From: Planotetraspora kaengkrachanensis
GTDB taxonomy: Bacteria > Actinomycetota > Actinomycetes > Streptosporangiales > Streptosporangiaceae
Reading direction: 5' to 3'
Assembly (NCBI RefSeq): GCF_016862895.1
Contig: NZ_BONV01000024.1
Coordinates: forward strand, 62,001 to 126,000
DNA: 64,000 bases
A program made the translations under genes and the position numbers. Each line of letters opens with the position of its first letter. Within the stretch, counting starts at the first letter, position 1. Below the pieces are notes generated by a model that worked only from the letters and a program-made list of their open reading frames with translations, ran no database searches and was not told the origin of the DNA. Positions 37,709 through 45,796 of the stretch are shown here, piece by piece.

Positions 37709-38449
37709 CTAAGAGCGTCGGGTGGGGATCTCGAGGAGAGTCCGGAGCTGGTAGCGGTCGGCACGGTAGGTGGAGACCCCGAGTTCGGCGCAGACCCCGC
37801 CGGAGTAGGACCTGCGCTGCAGGAGCAGCACGGCCCCCCCGCGGGGCAGTTTGAGCAGGTCGGCGTCACTCGGATCGGCGATTCCGCCGTCGATTGTGAG
37901 CTCCCCGGCGTCCAGCACGAGCCCGTAGCGGGACTCGAGCAGGGCGTACAGGGATCGGCCGGACAGGTCGTAGTCATCGAGGTCGGGTGCGAGCACGACC
38001 GGGATGTGGGCGCGCTCGATGCTCAGCGGTTCCCCGTCCGCCGTGCGCAACCGCTCGATGAAGTGCACGGGGTCTCCCGGCTGGATGCCGAGTTCCCGTG
38101 CCAGATGCGCGCTGGCCCGGACCACACGCCGGTCCAGGTCGCGGGATCCCGGCTCCATGCCGCGTGCCCGCATGTCATCGCTGAAGGACGTGAGCTGTAG
38201 TGCGAGTTCGATCTTCGGACGTGCGACGAACGTGCCCTTGCCGGGAACCCGGTGCAGGCGTCCCTCCGACACCAGGTGGTCCACGGCCTGCCGTACCGTC
38301 ATCCGGGACAGGCCGAAACGCTGGCAGAGCTCTCGTTCCGAGGGGATCGCCGCGCCGATCGGCAGCTCGTTGCTTTCGATGAGGTCGAGCACGATCTCCC
38401 TCAACTGGAAGTACTTCGGCACCGGGCTGTCCGGATCGATCTGCGCCAC
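37709..38449 (-). CDS. dasR: GntR/HutC-family regulator, DasR-like
   Basis: This protein of about 246 residues has an N-terminal GntR winged helix (PKYFQLREIVLDLIESNELP; RMTVRQAVDHLVSEGRLHRV; GKGTFVARPKIELALQLTSF) and a C-terminal UTRA-type effector domain. The layout and the ALQLTSF-DDMRARGMEP segment resemble DasR, the GlcNAc regulator of streptomycetes that responds to glucosamine-6-phosphate. The GTG at 38449 was chosen because GGGAGGG lies just upstream; ATG 38476 is an in-frame alternative. Two dre-like palindromes in this locus fit such a regulator. Confidence 0.82.
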   Translation of the reverse strand: MAQIDPDSPVPKYFQLREIVLDLIESNELPIGAAIPSERELCQRFGLSRMTVRQAVDHLVSEGRLHRVPGKGTFVARPKIELALQLTSFSDDMRARGMEPGSRDLDRRVVRASAHLARELGIQPGDPVHFIERLRTADGEPLSIERAHIPVVLAPDLDDYDLSGRSLYALLESRYGLVLDAGELTIDGGIADPSDADLLKLPRGGAVLLLQRRSYSGGVCAELGVSTYRADRYQLRTLLEIPTRRS

Positions 38450-38500
38450 TGATCCCTCCCCTCTCGTTCTGATCATGTGAAATAAGTTAAGGTTCTTACT

Positions 38501-38520
38501 GGTCTAGTCCGGACTAGACC
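38501..38520. promoter_or_regulatory. Perfect dre-like operator
   Basis: GGTCTAGTCCGGACTAGACC is a perfect 20-bp palindrome between the divergent dasR-like gene and the SIS deaminase gene. Each half contains GGTCTAG, the half-site of the DasR dre consensus (roughly ACTGGTCTAGACCAGT). It could control transcription in both directions. The TTACT immediately before it extends the left half to ACTGGTCTAG. Confidence 0.75.
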
Positions 38521-38600
38521 ATAGGCCGGAAATATGTGTCAATGAACGGGCCGGCGTCGGATCGATAACGGCCCCATTCGCCAACGAGGATGAGCACCGG

Positions 38601-39635
38601 ATGACGACGAAGATGCGCAGCGAGATCGCCGAGCAGCCGGCGGCACTGCGGGCGACGATCGACGCCCTGCTGCCCCGCACCGACGAGATCCGTGCGCTGG
38701 CGCGAGACACCCGTCAGACGTTGTTCGTCGCCCGCGGCACCTCGGACAACGCCGCGGTGTACGGCCGGTACCTGATCGAGGCCAGGGCGGGGCGGCTGTC
38801 GGCGCTGGGGGCTCCCTCCATCGCCACGACCTACCGGCGCAAGCTCGACCTCGAGGGCGTGCTCGCCGTCGGGCTGTCCCAGTCGGGACGCACCGAGGAG
38901 ATCGTCGAGACCATGGAGTGGGCCAAGGCGTGCGGGGCGAAGACCGTCGCCGTCACCAACGGCGGCGAGGACTCGCCGCTGGCCCAGGTCGCCGATCTGG
39001 CACTGTGCACCCTCGCCGGCGAGGAGAAGGCGGTTCCCGCCACCAAGACCTACACCACCCAGCTCGCCGCCCTGGCCGTGCTCGCCCTGGGCCTCGGCGC
39101 CGACGTCGACCCGGGTGACCTGCGGCGGGTGCCCGACGCGGTCGAGAAGCTGATCTCCGACCCCGGCGACCTGCAGGCGCTCGTCGACGGGCTTGCCGAC
39201 AAGCCCGGGGTTGTCGTGTCCGGCCGCGGCCTGGCCTTCTCGACGGCACTCGAGCTCGCCCTCAAGCTCAAGGAGGCGTGCTACCTGCACGCCATGGGCC
39301 TGTCCTACGCCGACCTGCTGCACGGCCCGATCGCGGTCGTCGACGAGGACACCCCCGCGATCCTGGTGGCGGCGGGCGAGGGACCGACGCTCGCGGGCAC
39401 GGTCGCCCTCGCCGAGCGCGTCACCGGCGCGGGGGCGTCGGCCTTCGGCGTCGGCGGCGGCACCGCGCTCGCCTCCGCGTCCACCGCCGCGTTGAACGGC
39501 CCCGATCTGCCGGAATGGGTGGCCCCGATGGGACTCATCGTTCCGGGACAGTTGCTGACCGAGGCGCTTGCGCGCAGGCTCGGTATCGACCCGGACGCAC
39601 CCCGTGGTCTGAACAAGGTCACCCAGACCGACTGA
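38601..39635 (+). CDS. SIS-domain aminosugar-phosphate deaminase/isomerase (NagB-II-like)
   Basis: This 344-residue protein has two SIS domains, like the isomerase half of GlmS but without the glutaminase domain. Motifs are FVARGTSDNAAVYGRYL near residue 42, VGLSQSGRTEEIVE near residue 94, TKTYTTQLAALAVLAL and LKLKEACYLHAMGLSYADLLHGP. Such GlmS-C-like proteins in PTS loci commonly deaminate glucosamine-6-phosphate to fructose-6-phosphate. It begins the plus-strand arm of the PTS locus, downstream of the dre-like operator, and is followed 13 bp later by EIIB. Confidence 0.85.
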   Translation: MTTKMRSEIAEQPAALRATIDALLPRTDEIRALARDTRQTLFVARGTSDNAAVYGRYLIEARAGRLSALGAPSIATTYRRKLDLEGVLAVGLSQSGRTEEIVETMEWAKACGAKTVAVTNGGEDSPLAQVADLALCTLAGEEKAVPATKTYTTQLAALAVLALGLGADVDPGDLRRVPDAVEKLISDPGDLQALVDGLADKPGVVVSGRGLAFSTALELALKLKEACYLHAMGLSYADLLHGPIAVVDEDTPAILVAAGEGPTLAGTVALAERVTGAGASAFGVGGGTALASASTAALNGPDLPEWVAPMGLIVPGQLLTEALARRLGIDPDAPRGLNKVTQTD

Positions 39636-39648
39636 ACGGAGAACCCCC

Positions 39649-39885
39649 ATGGCCGCAGACGCCGAGGCGATCGTCGCCGGACTCGGTGGCGCCGACAACA
39701 TCATCGAGATCGAGCCGTGCATCACGCGGCTGCGCACCGAGGTGCACGACGCCTCCAAGGTCGACCAGGCGGCCCTCAAGGCGGCCGGAGCCCACGGCGT
39801 GATGGCAGCGGGCAACATCGTGCAGGTCGTGGTGGGCCCCGAGGCCGACACCATCGCCAGCGACATCGAGGACATCATCGGCTGA
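39649..39885 (+). CDS. PTS EIIB domain protein, glucose family
   Basis: This is a free-standing 78-residue EIIB. The phosphorylated cysteine is Cys24 in IIEIEPCITRLRTEV, the exact family signature, and the protein ends with the usual IVQVVVGPEAD segment. It should transfer phosphate from EIIA to the sugar entering through the separately encoded EIIC. The preceding GGAGAACCCCC is its ribosome-binding region. Confidence 0.92.
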   Translation: MAADAEAIVAGLGGADNIIEIEPCITRLRTEVHDASKVDQAALKAAGAHGVMAAGNIVQVVVGPEADTIASDIEDIIG

Positions 39886-39894
39886 GTCCGCCGT

Positions 39895-39930
39895 GCGCGC
39901 GAGCCCGGACTGATCGCCGGGCTCGTGCGC
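39895..39930. other. Hairpin between EIIB and EIIA genes
   Basis: A 14-bp stem with one mismatch (39895-39908 with 39917-39930) and an 8-nt loop begins about 9 bp after the EIIB stop. It sits inside an otherwise co-directional gene series with a 119-bp gap, so it may attenuate transcription or set the ratio of EIIB to EIIA messages. That role is inference. Confidence 0.5.
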
Positions 39931-40004
39931 GGGCGGGCCCCGCGTCGCGGCGATCGGGCTCATGGCGGGCCGAGCGTCGCGCGCCGGAGGAAGGGCGCTT
40001 CACG

Positions 40005-40451
40005 TTGACGACTGTTCTCGCGCCGATGTCGGGCTCGGCCGTCGGCCTCGCCGCCGTCCCCGACCCGGTGTTCTCCCAGGCGATGGTGGGACCGGGCACC
40101 GCGATCGATCCCGAACGGGCACCTGGCCAGGCGGTGGCTCCGATCACCGGCACGATCGTCAAACTGCACCCGCACGCCTACGTGGTGGTCGGCGCGGACG
40201 GCCGCGGGGTGCTCGTCCATCTCGGCATCGACACGGTGCAGCTCAAGGGCGCGGGCTTCCACCTGCTCGCCGCGGAGGGCGACCATGTCGAGGCGGGGCA
40301 GCCCGTCGTGAGCTGGGACCCGGCCGTGGTCGAGGCGGGCGGGCGCTCACCCGTCTGCCCCGTCGTCGCGCTGGACGCCGCGGCCGAGTCGATCACCGAT
40401 GTGGCCTCCGGCAGGGTCGACGCCGGCGACGAGCTCTTCACGTGGTCGTGA
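40005..40451 (+). CDS. PTS EIIA, glucose (crr-like) family
   Basis: This protein of about 148 residues starts at a TTG preceded by GGAGGAAGGG. It has the glucose-family EIIA fold with PVFSQAMVGPGTAIDP, the first conserved His in KLHPHAYVV and the phosphorylated His72 in VLVHLGIDTVQLKG. It relays phosphate from HPr to EIIB. The TTG start gives the normal family N-terminus (VLAPMSGSAVGL). Its stop overlaps the following HAD gene start. Confidence 0.9.
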   Translation: MTTVLAPMSGSAVGLAAVPDPVFSQAMVGPGTAIDPERAPGQAVAPITGTIVKLHPHAYVVVGADGRGVLVHLGIDTVQLKGAGFHLLAAEGDHVEAGQPVVSWDPAVVEAGGRSPVCPVVALDAAAESITDVASGRVDAGDELFTWS

Positions 40452-41098
40452 TGCGGGCGGCCCTGTTCGACCTGGACGGCACGCTGATCAACACCGAGCG
40501 CCGCAGCCTCGCCATGTGGGCGATGTTGCTGGACAACCACGGTGTGGAACACGACCCGGCGCTGCTGCGGCGGTTCATGGGCCGCAGGGGCGCCGACGTG
40601 CTCCCCGAGTTCTTCCCGGACGGAGACGTCCGCGCCCTGCTCGACGAGGTGCACTCCTACCACGACCGTCCGGGCCTGCCGGACATCGTTCCCGTGCCCG
40701 GAGCGGCGGAACTGGTGCGCCGGGTGGCCGCCCACGGCTCGGCGATCGGGCTCGTCACGTCGGCGGGCCGCGCGTGGGCCCGGGAGAGGCTCACCCAGGT
40801 GGGGGTCGCCGACCTGGTCCAGACCATCGTCTCCGCCGAGGACGTCGTGGTGGGCAAGCCGGACCCCGCCGGCTTCCTGGAGGCCGCCGCCCGGCTCGAC
40901 GTCAAACCTGACGAGTGCGTCGTGTTCGAGGACTCGCTGGCGGGGATCGCCGCCGCGGAGGCGGCACGCATGGCGTGCGTGGGAGTGGCCACCACACATC
41001 GTCCCGATGAACTGGGGCACGCGGATCTGGTAATCAGCGATCTGTCGGGTATTGATTGGCCCTTGACAGGAATAAGGTGGTCTAGACCGCGTTATTAA
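40448..41098 (+). CDS. HAD-superfamily phosphatase (beta-phosphoglucomutase-like)
   Basis: This protein of about 216 residues has all HAD motifs: the nucleophile motif ALFDLDGTLINTE, motif II LVTSAGRAWARERL, the Lys in VVGKPDPAGFLEAAARL, and motif IV VVFEDSLAGIAAAEAA. It belongs to the small-molecule phosphatase/mutase subgroup and may act on a sugar phosphate from the PTS. GTG 40448 overlaps the EIIA stop by 4 bp; ATG 40451 is equally possible. The 3' end contains the second dre-like site (41079-41088), so this coding end doubles as the ptsH promoter region. Confidence 0.82.
   Translation: MMRAALFDLDGTLINTERRSLAMWAMLLDNHGVEHDPALLRRFMGRRGADVLPEFFPDGDVRALLDEVHSYHDRPGLPDIVPVPGAAELVRRVAAHGSAIGLVTSAGRAWARERLTQVGVADLVQTIVSAEDVVVGKPDPAGFLEAAARLDVKPDECVVFEDSLAGIAAAEAARMACVGVATTHRPDELGHADLVISDLSGIDWPLTGIRWSRPRY
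41063..41088 (+). promoter_or_regulatory. dre-like site and -35-like hexamer before ptsH
   Basis: TTGACA at 41063-41068 is a consensus -35 hexamer, followed by the palindrome GGTCTAGACC at 41079-41088, which contains the core of the DasR dre consensus. No good -10 at standard spacing was found, so the promoter is tentative but the operator core is clear. Both lie within the last codons of the HAD gene, upstream of ptsH-ptsI. Confidence 0.6.
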
Positions 41099-41119
41099 GT
41101 TCGCTTGAAGGAGGAGATC

Positions 41120-41377
41120 GTGGCTGAGCGTAGGGTCAGCGTCGTGTCCGAGGTGGGGCTGCACGCCCGTCCCGCTGCGACTTTCGTGCAGACCGCGGCG
41201 AAGGCGCCGTTCGACGTGACCGTGGCGAAGGCCGGGGGCAGCCCGGTGAGTGCGAAAAGCATCCTGTCCGTCCTGGCGCTGGACGTCAGGCAGGGCGAGT
41301 CCATCGTCATCTCGGCGGAGGGGGAGGGCGCCGACGAGGTGCTCGACCGCCTCGCCGAGATCGCCGCGGCCTCCTGA
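41120..41377 (+). CDS. ptsH: Phosphocarrier protein HPr
   Basis: This 85-residue HPr has the phosphorylated His15 in EVGLHARPAATFVQTA and a regulatory-type serine (Ser47) in SAKSILSVLALDV. It shuttles phosphate from enzyme I to EIIA. The GTG at 41120 follows a strong AAGGAGGAG. It is directly followed by ptsI; the two general PTS genes are therefore in the same locus as the sugar-specific parts. Confidence 0.95.
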   Translation: MAERRVSVVSEVGLHARPAATFVQTAAKAPFDVTVAKAGGSPVSAKSILSVLALDVRQGESIVISAEGEGADEVLDRLAEIAAAS

Positions 41378-41382
41378 TCCCC

Positions 41383-43116
41383 ATGGACCGGCGCGAGACG
41401 GGGCGCCCCCTCCCGGACTCCCAGGAGCAGACTCCCCGGCTGCTCACGGGAACGGGCGTCAGCCCGGGCTCCGGATACGGCCCCGCCTACCTCGTGGTCG
41501 GAGACATCCCCGAGCCCGCCCCTGGATCGCGGCACGACGGGGACGCGCGGGCCGAGCGGAGCCGGGCCGAGCAGGCGCTGGACGACGTGGCCGCCGACCT
41601 TGAGTCGAGAGGCGCACGGGCTGGCGGCGAGGCCGAGGAGGTGCTCGGCGCGCAGGCCATGATGGCCCGTGACCCCGGGCTCGCCGAAGAGGTGGGCCAA
41701 CTGATCGGCGAGGGCGTCGCCGCGCCCCGGGCCGTCTTCGAGGCCTTCGGGAAGTACCGGGAGCTGCTGTCGGCGGCGGGCGGCTACCTCGGTGAGCGGG
41801 TCGCCGACCTCGACGACATCCGCGACCGGGCGATCGCCCTGCTCACCGGCCTTCCGCTGCCCGGCGTCCCCACCAGCGCCGCCGAGCCGTTCGTGCTGAT
41901 CGCCAGGGATCTCGCCCCCGCGGACACGGCTCTGCTGTCCAAGGACGTCGTCGCCGCGTTCGTGACCGAGCAGGGCGGGCCGACGAGTCACACCGCGATC
42001 CTCGCCCGCTCGATGGGCGTGCCGGCGGTCGTCGGCTGCGCCGGTGCGACCGCGGTCGCGCAGGGCACGGCCGTGCTCGTCGACGGCGCGTCCGGGCGTG
42101 TACGGCTCTCGCCCGCCGAGGACGAGGTCGCCGCCGCGCGGAACGCCGACGAGGCGAGGCTGGCCGCGCTGTCGGAGGTCACCGGGCCGGGCGCCACCGC
42201 CGACGGCCATGCCGTACCCCTGCTCGCCAACATCGGCGGCCCGCGCGACCTCGACGCCGCGCTGGCGGCCGGCGCCGAGGGCGTGGGCCTCTACCGCACC
42301 GAGTTCCTCTTCCTTGACCGCGACGCCGCGCCCACGCCCGAGGAGCAGGAGGCGGCGTACAGGGCCGTCTTCGACGCGTTTCCCGCAGGGCGCGTCGTGG
42401 TCAGAACTCTCGACGCCGGCGCGGACAAGCCGCTGGCGTTCCTGCCGCCTCCCGGCGAGGAGCCCAACCCGGCGCTCGGCGAGCGCGGCATCCGCCTGTT
42501 CCGCCGGTATCCGGACGTGATGACCGCCCAGCTCGGCGCTCTCGCGCGGGCCGCCGAGGGCACGTCGGCCACGGTGGAGATCATGGCCCCGATGGTGGCG
42601 ACCGCCGAGGAGGCCGAGTGGTTCGCCCAGGCCTGCCGTACGGCGGGGCTGGAGAACGCGGGGATCATGATCGAGGTGCCGTCGGCGGCGATCAGGGCGG
42701 CGGACCTGATCCAGCGGGTCGACTTCTTCTCGATCGGGACCAACGACCTCACGCAGTACGCGCTCGCCGCCGACCGGCAGGTCAGCGAGGTGGCCGAGCT
42801 CCAGGACCCGTGGCATCCCGCGGTGCTCGACCTCATCGGCGCGGCGGCTTCCGCGGCCTCGGCCGCGGGCAAGGGATGCGGGGTCTGCGGCGAGGCGGCG
42901 GCCGACCCGGTCCTCGCCTGTGTGCTCGTGGGCATGGGGGTGACGTCGCTGTCCATGGCGGCGCCCGCGCTGGCGCAGGTGCGGGCCGTCCTGGCGCGGC
43001 ACACGCGTGAGCAGTGCCGGCAGGCCGCCGCGGCCGCACGGGCGGCGACGTCGCCCGCCGAGGCCAGGACCGCCGCACGGGCGCGGCTTCCGGAGCTCGA
43101 GACCCTGGCCCTGTGA
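41383..43116 (+). CDS. ptsI: PTS enzyme I
   Basis: This 577-residue phosphoenolpyruvate-protein phosphotransferase carries the active-site His203 in EQGGPTSHTAILARSMGVPA, the PEP-binding region GVGLYRTEFLFLDRD, the TLDAGADKPL segment and the C-terminal IEVPSAAIRAADLI, SIGTNDLTQYALAADR and CGVCGEAAADP. It starts the PTS relay by phosphorylating HPr. The ATG lies 5 bp after the ptsH stop. The N-terminus is about 20 residues longer than usual before GTGVSPG. Confidence 0.95.
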   Translation: MDRRETGRPLPDSQEQTPRLLTGTGVSPGSGYGPAYLVVGDIPEPAPGSRHDGDARAERSRAEQALDDVAADLESRGARAGGEAEEVLGAQAMMARDPGLAEEVGQLIGEGVAAPRAVFEAFGKYRELLSAAGGYLGERVADLDDIRDRAIALLTGLPLPGVPTSAAEPFVLIARDLAPADTALLSKDVVAAFVTEQGGPTSHTAILARSMGVPAVVGCAGATAVAQGTAVLVDGASGRVRLSPAEDEVAAARNADEARLAALSEVTGPGATADGHAVPLLANIGGPRDLDAALAAGAEGVGLYRTEFLFLDRDAAPTPEEQEAAYRAVFDAFPAGRVVVRTLDAGADKPLAFLPPPGEEPNPALGERGIRLFRRYPDVMTAQLGALARAAEGTSATVEIMAPMVATAEEAEWFAQACRTAGLENAGIMIEVPSAAIRAADLIQRVDFFSIGTNDLTQYALAADRQVSEVAELQDPWHPAVLDLIGAAASAASAAGKGCGVCGEAAADPVLACVLVGMGVTSLSMAAPALAQVRAVLARHTREQCRQAAAAARAATSPAEARTAARARLPELETLAL

Positions 43117-43203
43117 GCCGGGGATCCACGCCGGGGACCTCCGTGTGGGGTCCCCGATGTGCGTTCGCGCACGACCGGCGCGGGGCGCCGATAACGTAAA
43201 GCC

Positions 43204-44508
43204 ATGCTAAAGCTGCGGTCTGGTGCGGTTGGTCTGGCGGCTCTCCTGGTGACGGGGTGCTCGGCCGGGCTGGGAGCCACCGCGCCGTCGTCTCCGGCCG
43301 CCGCGCCCTCCGGACCTCCGGCCGCTCCCTCGGCCTCGCTTCCGCCGTCCCCGGCCGCGAGCCCCACGCCGTCGGCGGGGAACCTCGAGGCGACGGTCGC
43401 GGCGATGTCGGACGAGGACAAGGTCGGGCAACTGCTGGTGGCCGTCGTGTACGGCCAGCGGGCCGACGCCTCCAGCAAGGAGAACCAGGCCAGGTACGGC
43501 GTGGGCACCCCCGCCGAGGTCGTCAGGAAGTACCGGCCGGGCGGCGTGATCCTGTTCAACTGGGCGGACAACGTCTCCACCGCGAAACAGGTCGCCGCAC
43601 TCACCACAGGGCTCCGCGAGGCGTCGGAGACGCCGCTCATGATCGGGGTCGACCAGGAGAACGGCGTGGTGTCCCGGCTGTCCCCGCTCATCACCGAGCT
43701 GCCGGGAGCCCTCGAGATCGGCTCGACCGGCGATCCCGCGAACGCGCGCGACGCCGCCAGGGTGACCGGTGAGGAGCTCAAGGCGCTCGGCATCTCGGTC
43801 GACTTCGCCCCGGTCGCCGACGTGAACATCAACCCGCACAATCCGGTGATCGGGCCGCGCGCCTACGGGTCCGATCCGCGCAAGGTGGCGGCCATGGTGG
43901 GAGCGGCCGTCGACGGCTTCCACGACGCGGGCGTCGCCACCGTCGCCAAGCACTTCCCGGGCCACGGCGACACCTCGGTCGACAGCCACACCGGGCTTCC
44001 CGTGATCAAGCACTCCCTGGCGCAGTGGGAGAAGCTGGACGCGCCGCCGTTCCGCGAGGCCATCGAGCGCGGCGTCGACGCGATCATGACCGCCCACGTC
44101 GTGATGCCGAAGCTCGACCCGTCCGGGGATCCCGCGACCCTCTCGCACAAGATCCTCACCGGGCTTCTCCGGGACAAGCTGGGCTTCGACGGAGTGGTCA
44201 CCACCGACGCGCTCGACATGGCGGGCGTCAGGAAGAAGTACGGCGACGCCGAGGTGGCCGTGCGCTCGATCCTCGCCGGGGCCGATGTGCTGCTGATGCC
44301 GCCCGACTTCCCCGGGGCGTACAAGGCGCTGCTCAAGGCCGTCGAGACGGGGCGCATCACCGAGCAGCGGCTCGACGAGTCGGTCCTGCGCATCCTGCGG
44401 CTGAAGAAGTCACGCGGTATCTTCGGCCCGATCACGACCGATCCCGGCGCGCTGAAGTCGGGCGAGCATCTCCGGGTCGCCAAGCGGCTCAAGGCGGCCG
44501 CGCGCTGA
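43204..44508 (+). CDS. Glycoside hydrolase family 3 lipoprotein, NagZ-like
   Basis: This 434-residue protein has a lipoprotein signal (VGLAALLVTGCSAG) and an Ala/Pro/Ser-rich spacer, so it is anchored outside the membrane. The GH3 N-acetylhexosaminidase domain shows AKHFPGHGDTSVDSH (residues from 248) and the nucleophile region VTTDALDMAGV (Asp335). The KHFPGHGxxxxDSH loop is the NagZ hallmark for beta-N-acetylglucosaminidases. Placed after the PTS genes, it could release GlcNAc from wall or chitin fragments for uptake, which is inference. Confidence 0.88.
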   Translation: MLKLRSGAVGLAALLVTGCSAGLGATAPSSPAAAPSGPPAAPSASLPPSPAASPTPSAGNLEATVAAMSDEDKVGQLLVAVVYGQRADASSKENQARYGVGTPAEVVRKYRPGGVILFNWADNVSTAKQVAALTTGLREASETPLMIGVDQENGVVSRLSPLITELPGALEIGSTGDPANARDAARVTGEELKALGISVDFAPVADVNINPHNPVIGPRAYGSDPRKVAAMVGAAVDGFHDAGVATVAKHFPGHGDTSVDSHTGLPVIKHSLAQWEKLDAPPFREAIERGVDAIMTAHVVMPKLDPSGDPATLSHKILTGLLRDKLGFDGVVTTDALDMAGVRKKYGDAEVAVRSILAGADVLLMPPDFPGAYKALLKAVETGRITEQRLDESVLRILRLKKSRGIFGPITTDPGALKSGEHLRVAKRLKAAAR

Positions 44509-44549
44509 ACGGGTTCGCTCCCGGTGGCGACCGGCATATCCTGTAACGC

Positions 44550-45215
44550 GTGTCAACGGGAGGTGCCGTGCTTAAGGGCGTGCTGATCGACTGGGGCGGT
44601 GTCCTCACCACGAGCCTGGGCGACTCCATCGTCCAGTGGCTCGAAGCCGACCGGATCGACTCCACGCACTATCGAGGCGTCATGAGCGACCTCGTCATGC
44701 ACGCCTACGCCGCGGGCGGCGAGGGGGAGAACCCGATCCACGCGCTTGAGCGCGGAGAGGTCTCCGCCGCCGAGTTCGAGCGGGCCCTGGCCGCCCAGCT
44801 GCTGACGGTGGACGGCGTGCCCCCGGAGGCGGCCGGGTTGCTCACCCGCATGTTCGCCGGGTTCCGCCCGGTCGAGGAGATGAACGAGCTGTTGCGCCGG
44901 GCCCGCGCCGCCGGGCTCGCCACCTGCCTGCTGTCGAACTCGTGGGCCAACGACTACCCCCGTGACGGCTGGGACGAGCTGTTCGACGCCATCGTCATCT
45001 CCGGCGAGGTCGGCATGCGCAAGCCCGAGCCCCGCATCTTCCACCACGCGCTCGGGCTGATCTCCCTCGAGCCGCAGCAGTGCGTGTTCATCGACGACAT
45101 CGAGGCCAACATCGACGCGGCCCGCACCCTGGGCATCGTCGGCATCCATCACCGCGAGGCCGGCACCACGATCAGCGAGATGGAACAGCTCTTCAGCCTG
45201 CCGTTCCGGGCGTGA
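44550..45215 (+). CDS. HAD-superfamily hydrolase
   Basis: This 221-residue HAD protein has the first motif as LIDWGGVLTTS (Asp14, with Gly replacing the second Asp, as in the epoxide-hydrolase-N/acyl-phosphatase-like subgroup), motif II LLSNSWANDYPRDG, Lys/Pro in MRKPEPRIFHHAL and motif IV CVFIDDIEANIDAA. Substrate unknown. The GTG at 44550 is plausible, but an internal GTG (44568) could be used. The next gene starts 23 bp after its stop. Confidence 0.8.
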   Translation: MSTGGAVLKGVLIDWGGVLTTSLGDSIVQWLEADRIDSTHYRGVMSDLVMHAYAAGGEGENPIHALERGEVSAAEFERALAAQLLTVDGVPPEAAGLLTRMFAGFRPVEEMNELLRRARAAGLATCLLSNSWANDYPRDGWDELFDAIVISGEVGMRKPEPRIFHHALGLISLEPQQCVFIDDIEANIDAARTLGIVGIHHREAGTTISEMEQLFSLPFRA

Positions 45216-45238
45216 GCCGGGAGGAAGTCGAGGAACAC

Positions 45239-45745
45239 ATGCGCGTGTACCTGCCGTGCACGCTCCCGGCGCTGGCCCGCGTGGTCGCCGCAGGAGAGCT
45301 GGGACCGGCCCCGCTGACCGGCTACGCCGTCACCCCGGCGCTCGTCGAGTGGTACGTGTCCGGCGACACCGAGGAACTCGAGTACGTCGCGTTGACCGAG
45401 GCCGCCCGCGCGTCGCTGCGCATGCTGGCGGCCGACCGGGCAGACGGCGTCGAGGCGGCCCCGCGGCGGGTCGTCGTCGCGGCCGAGATTCCGGACGGCG
45501 CCGTGAAGATGGGCACCGACCTGGAGGAACGCGCGCGGGTGCGCCTGGCGAAGTCGGTCCCGATGGCGGAACTCGCCTCGATCCACGTCGACGACGTGTC
45601 CGCGGGCGCCGATGTGGAGGCGGCCATCGCCGCCCTGCCCGCCGCCGACCGCGGGGACGACGACGCGCAGTTCGTCGTGGACGGCGCGGAGGACCACGAA
45701 CTGATGTGGTACGCCACGCAGGAAATCCCCGACTTGCTGAGTTGA
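45239..45745 (+). CDS. DUF6912 family protein
   Basis: This 168-residue soluble protein begins MRVYLPCTLPALARVVAAGE and ends with EDHELMWYATQEIPDLL, matching the actinobacterial DUF6912 family of unknown function. It is acidic and has no signal, membrane segment or obvious catalytic motif. The ATG at 45239 was chosen because GAGGA lies upstream; an in-frame GTG at 45212 would overlap the previous gene. Placement between two HAD genes is the only clue to its job. Confidence 0.7.
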   Translation: MRVYLPCTLPALARVVAAGELGPAPLTGYAVTPALVEWYVSGDTEELEYVALTEAARASLRMLAADRADGVEAAPRRVVVAAEIPDGAVKMGTDLEERARVRLAKSVPMAELASIHVDDVSAGADVEAAIAALPAADRGDDDAQFVVDGAEDHELMWYATQEIPDLLS

Positions 45746-45796
45746 CCACGCACGTTCACGGACTTGTCGCAGGTCGCCCTTAAGCTCTAGAGCGAT

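Noticed and set aside
36308-38200. Long plus-strand frame opposite the EIIC and GntR genes
   Set aside because: It is Asp/Arg/His-rich shadow sequence covering two genes with clear domains on the other strand.
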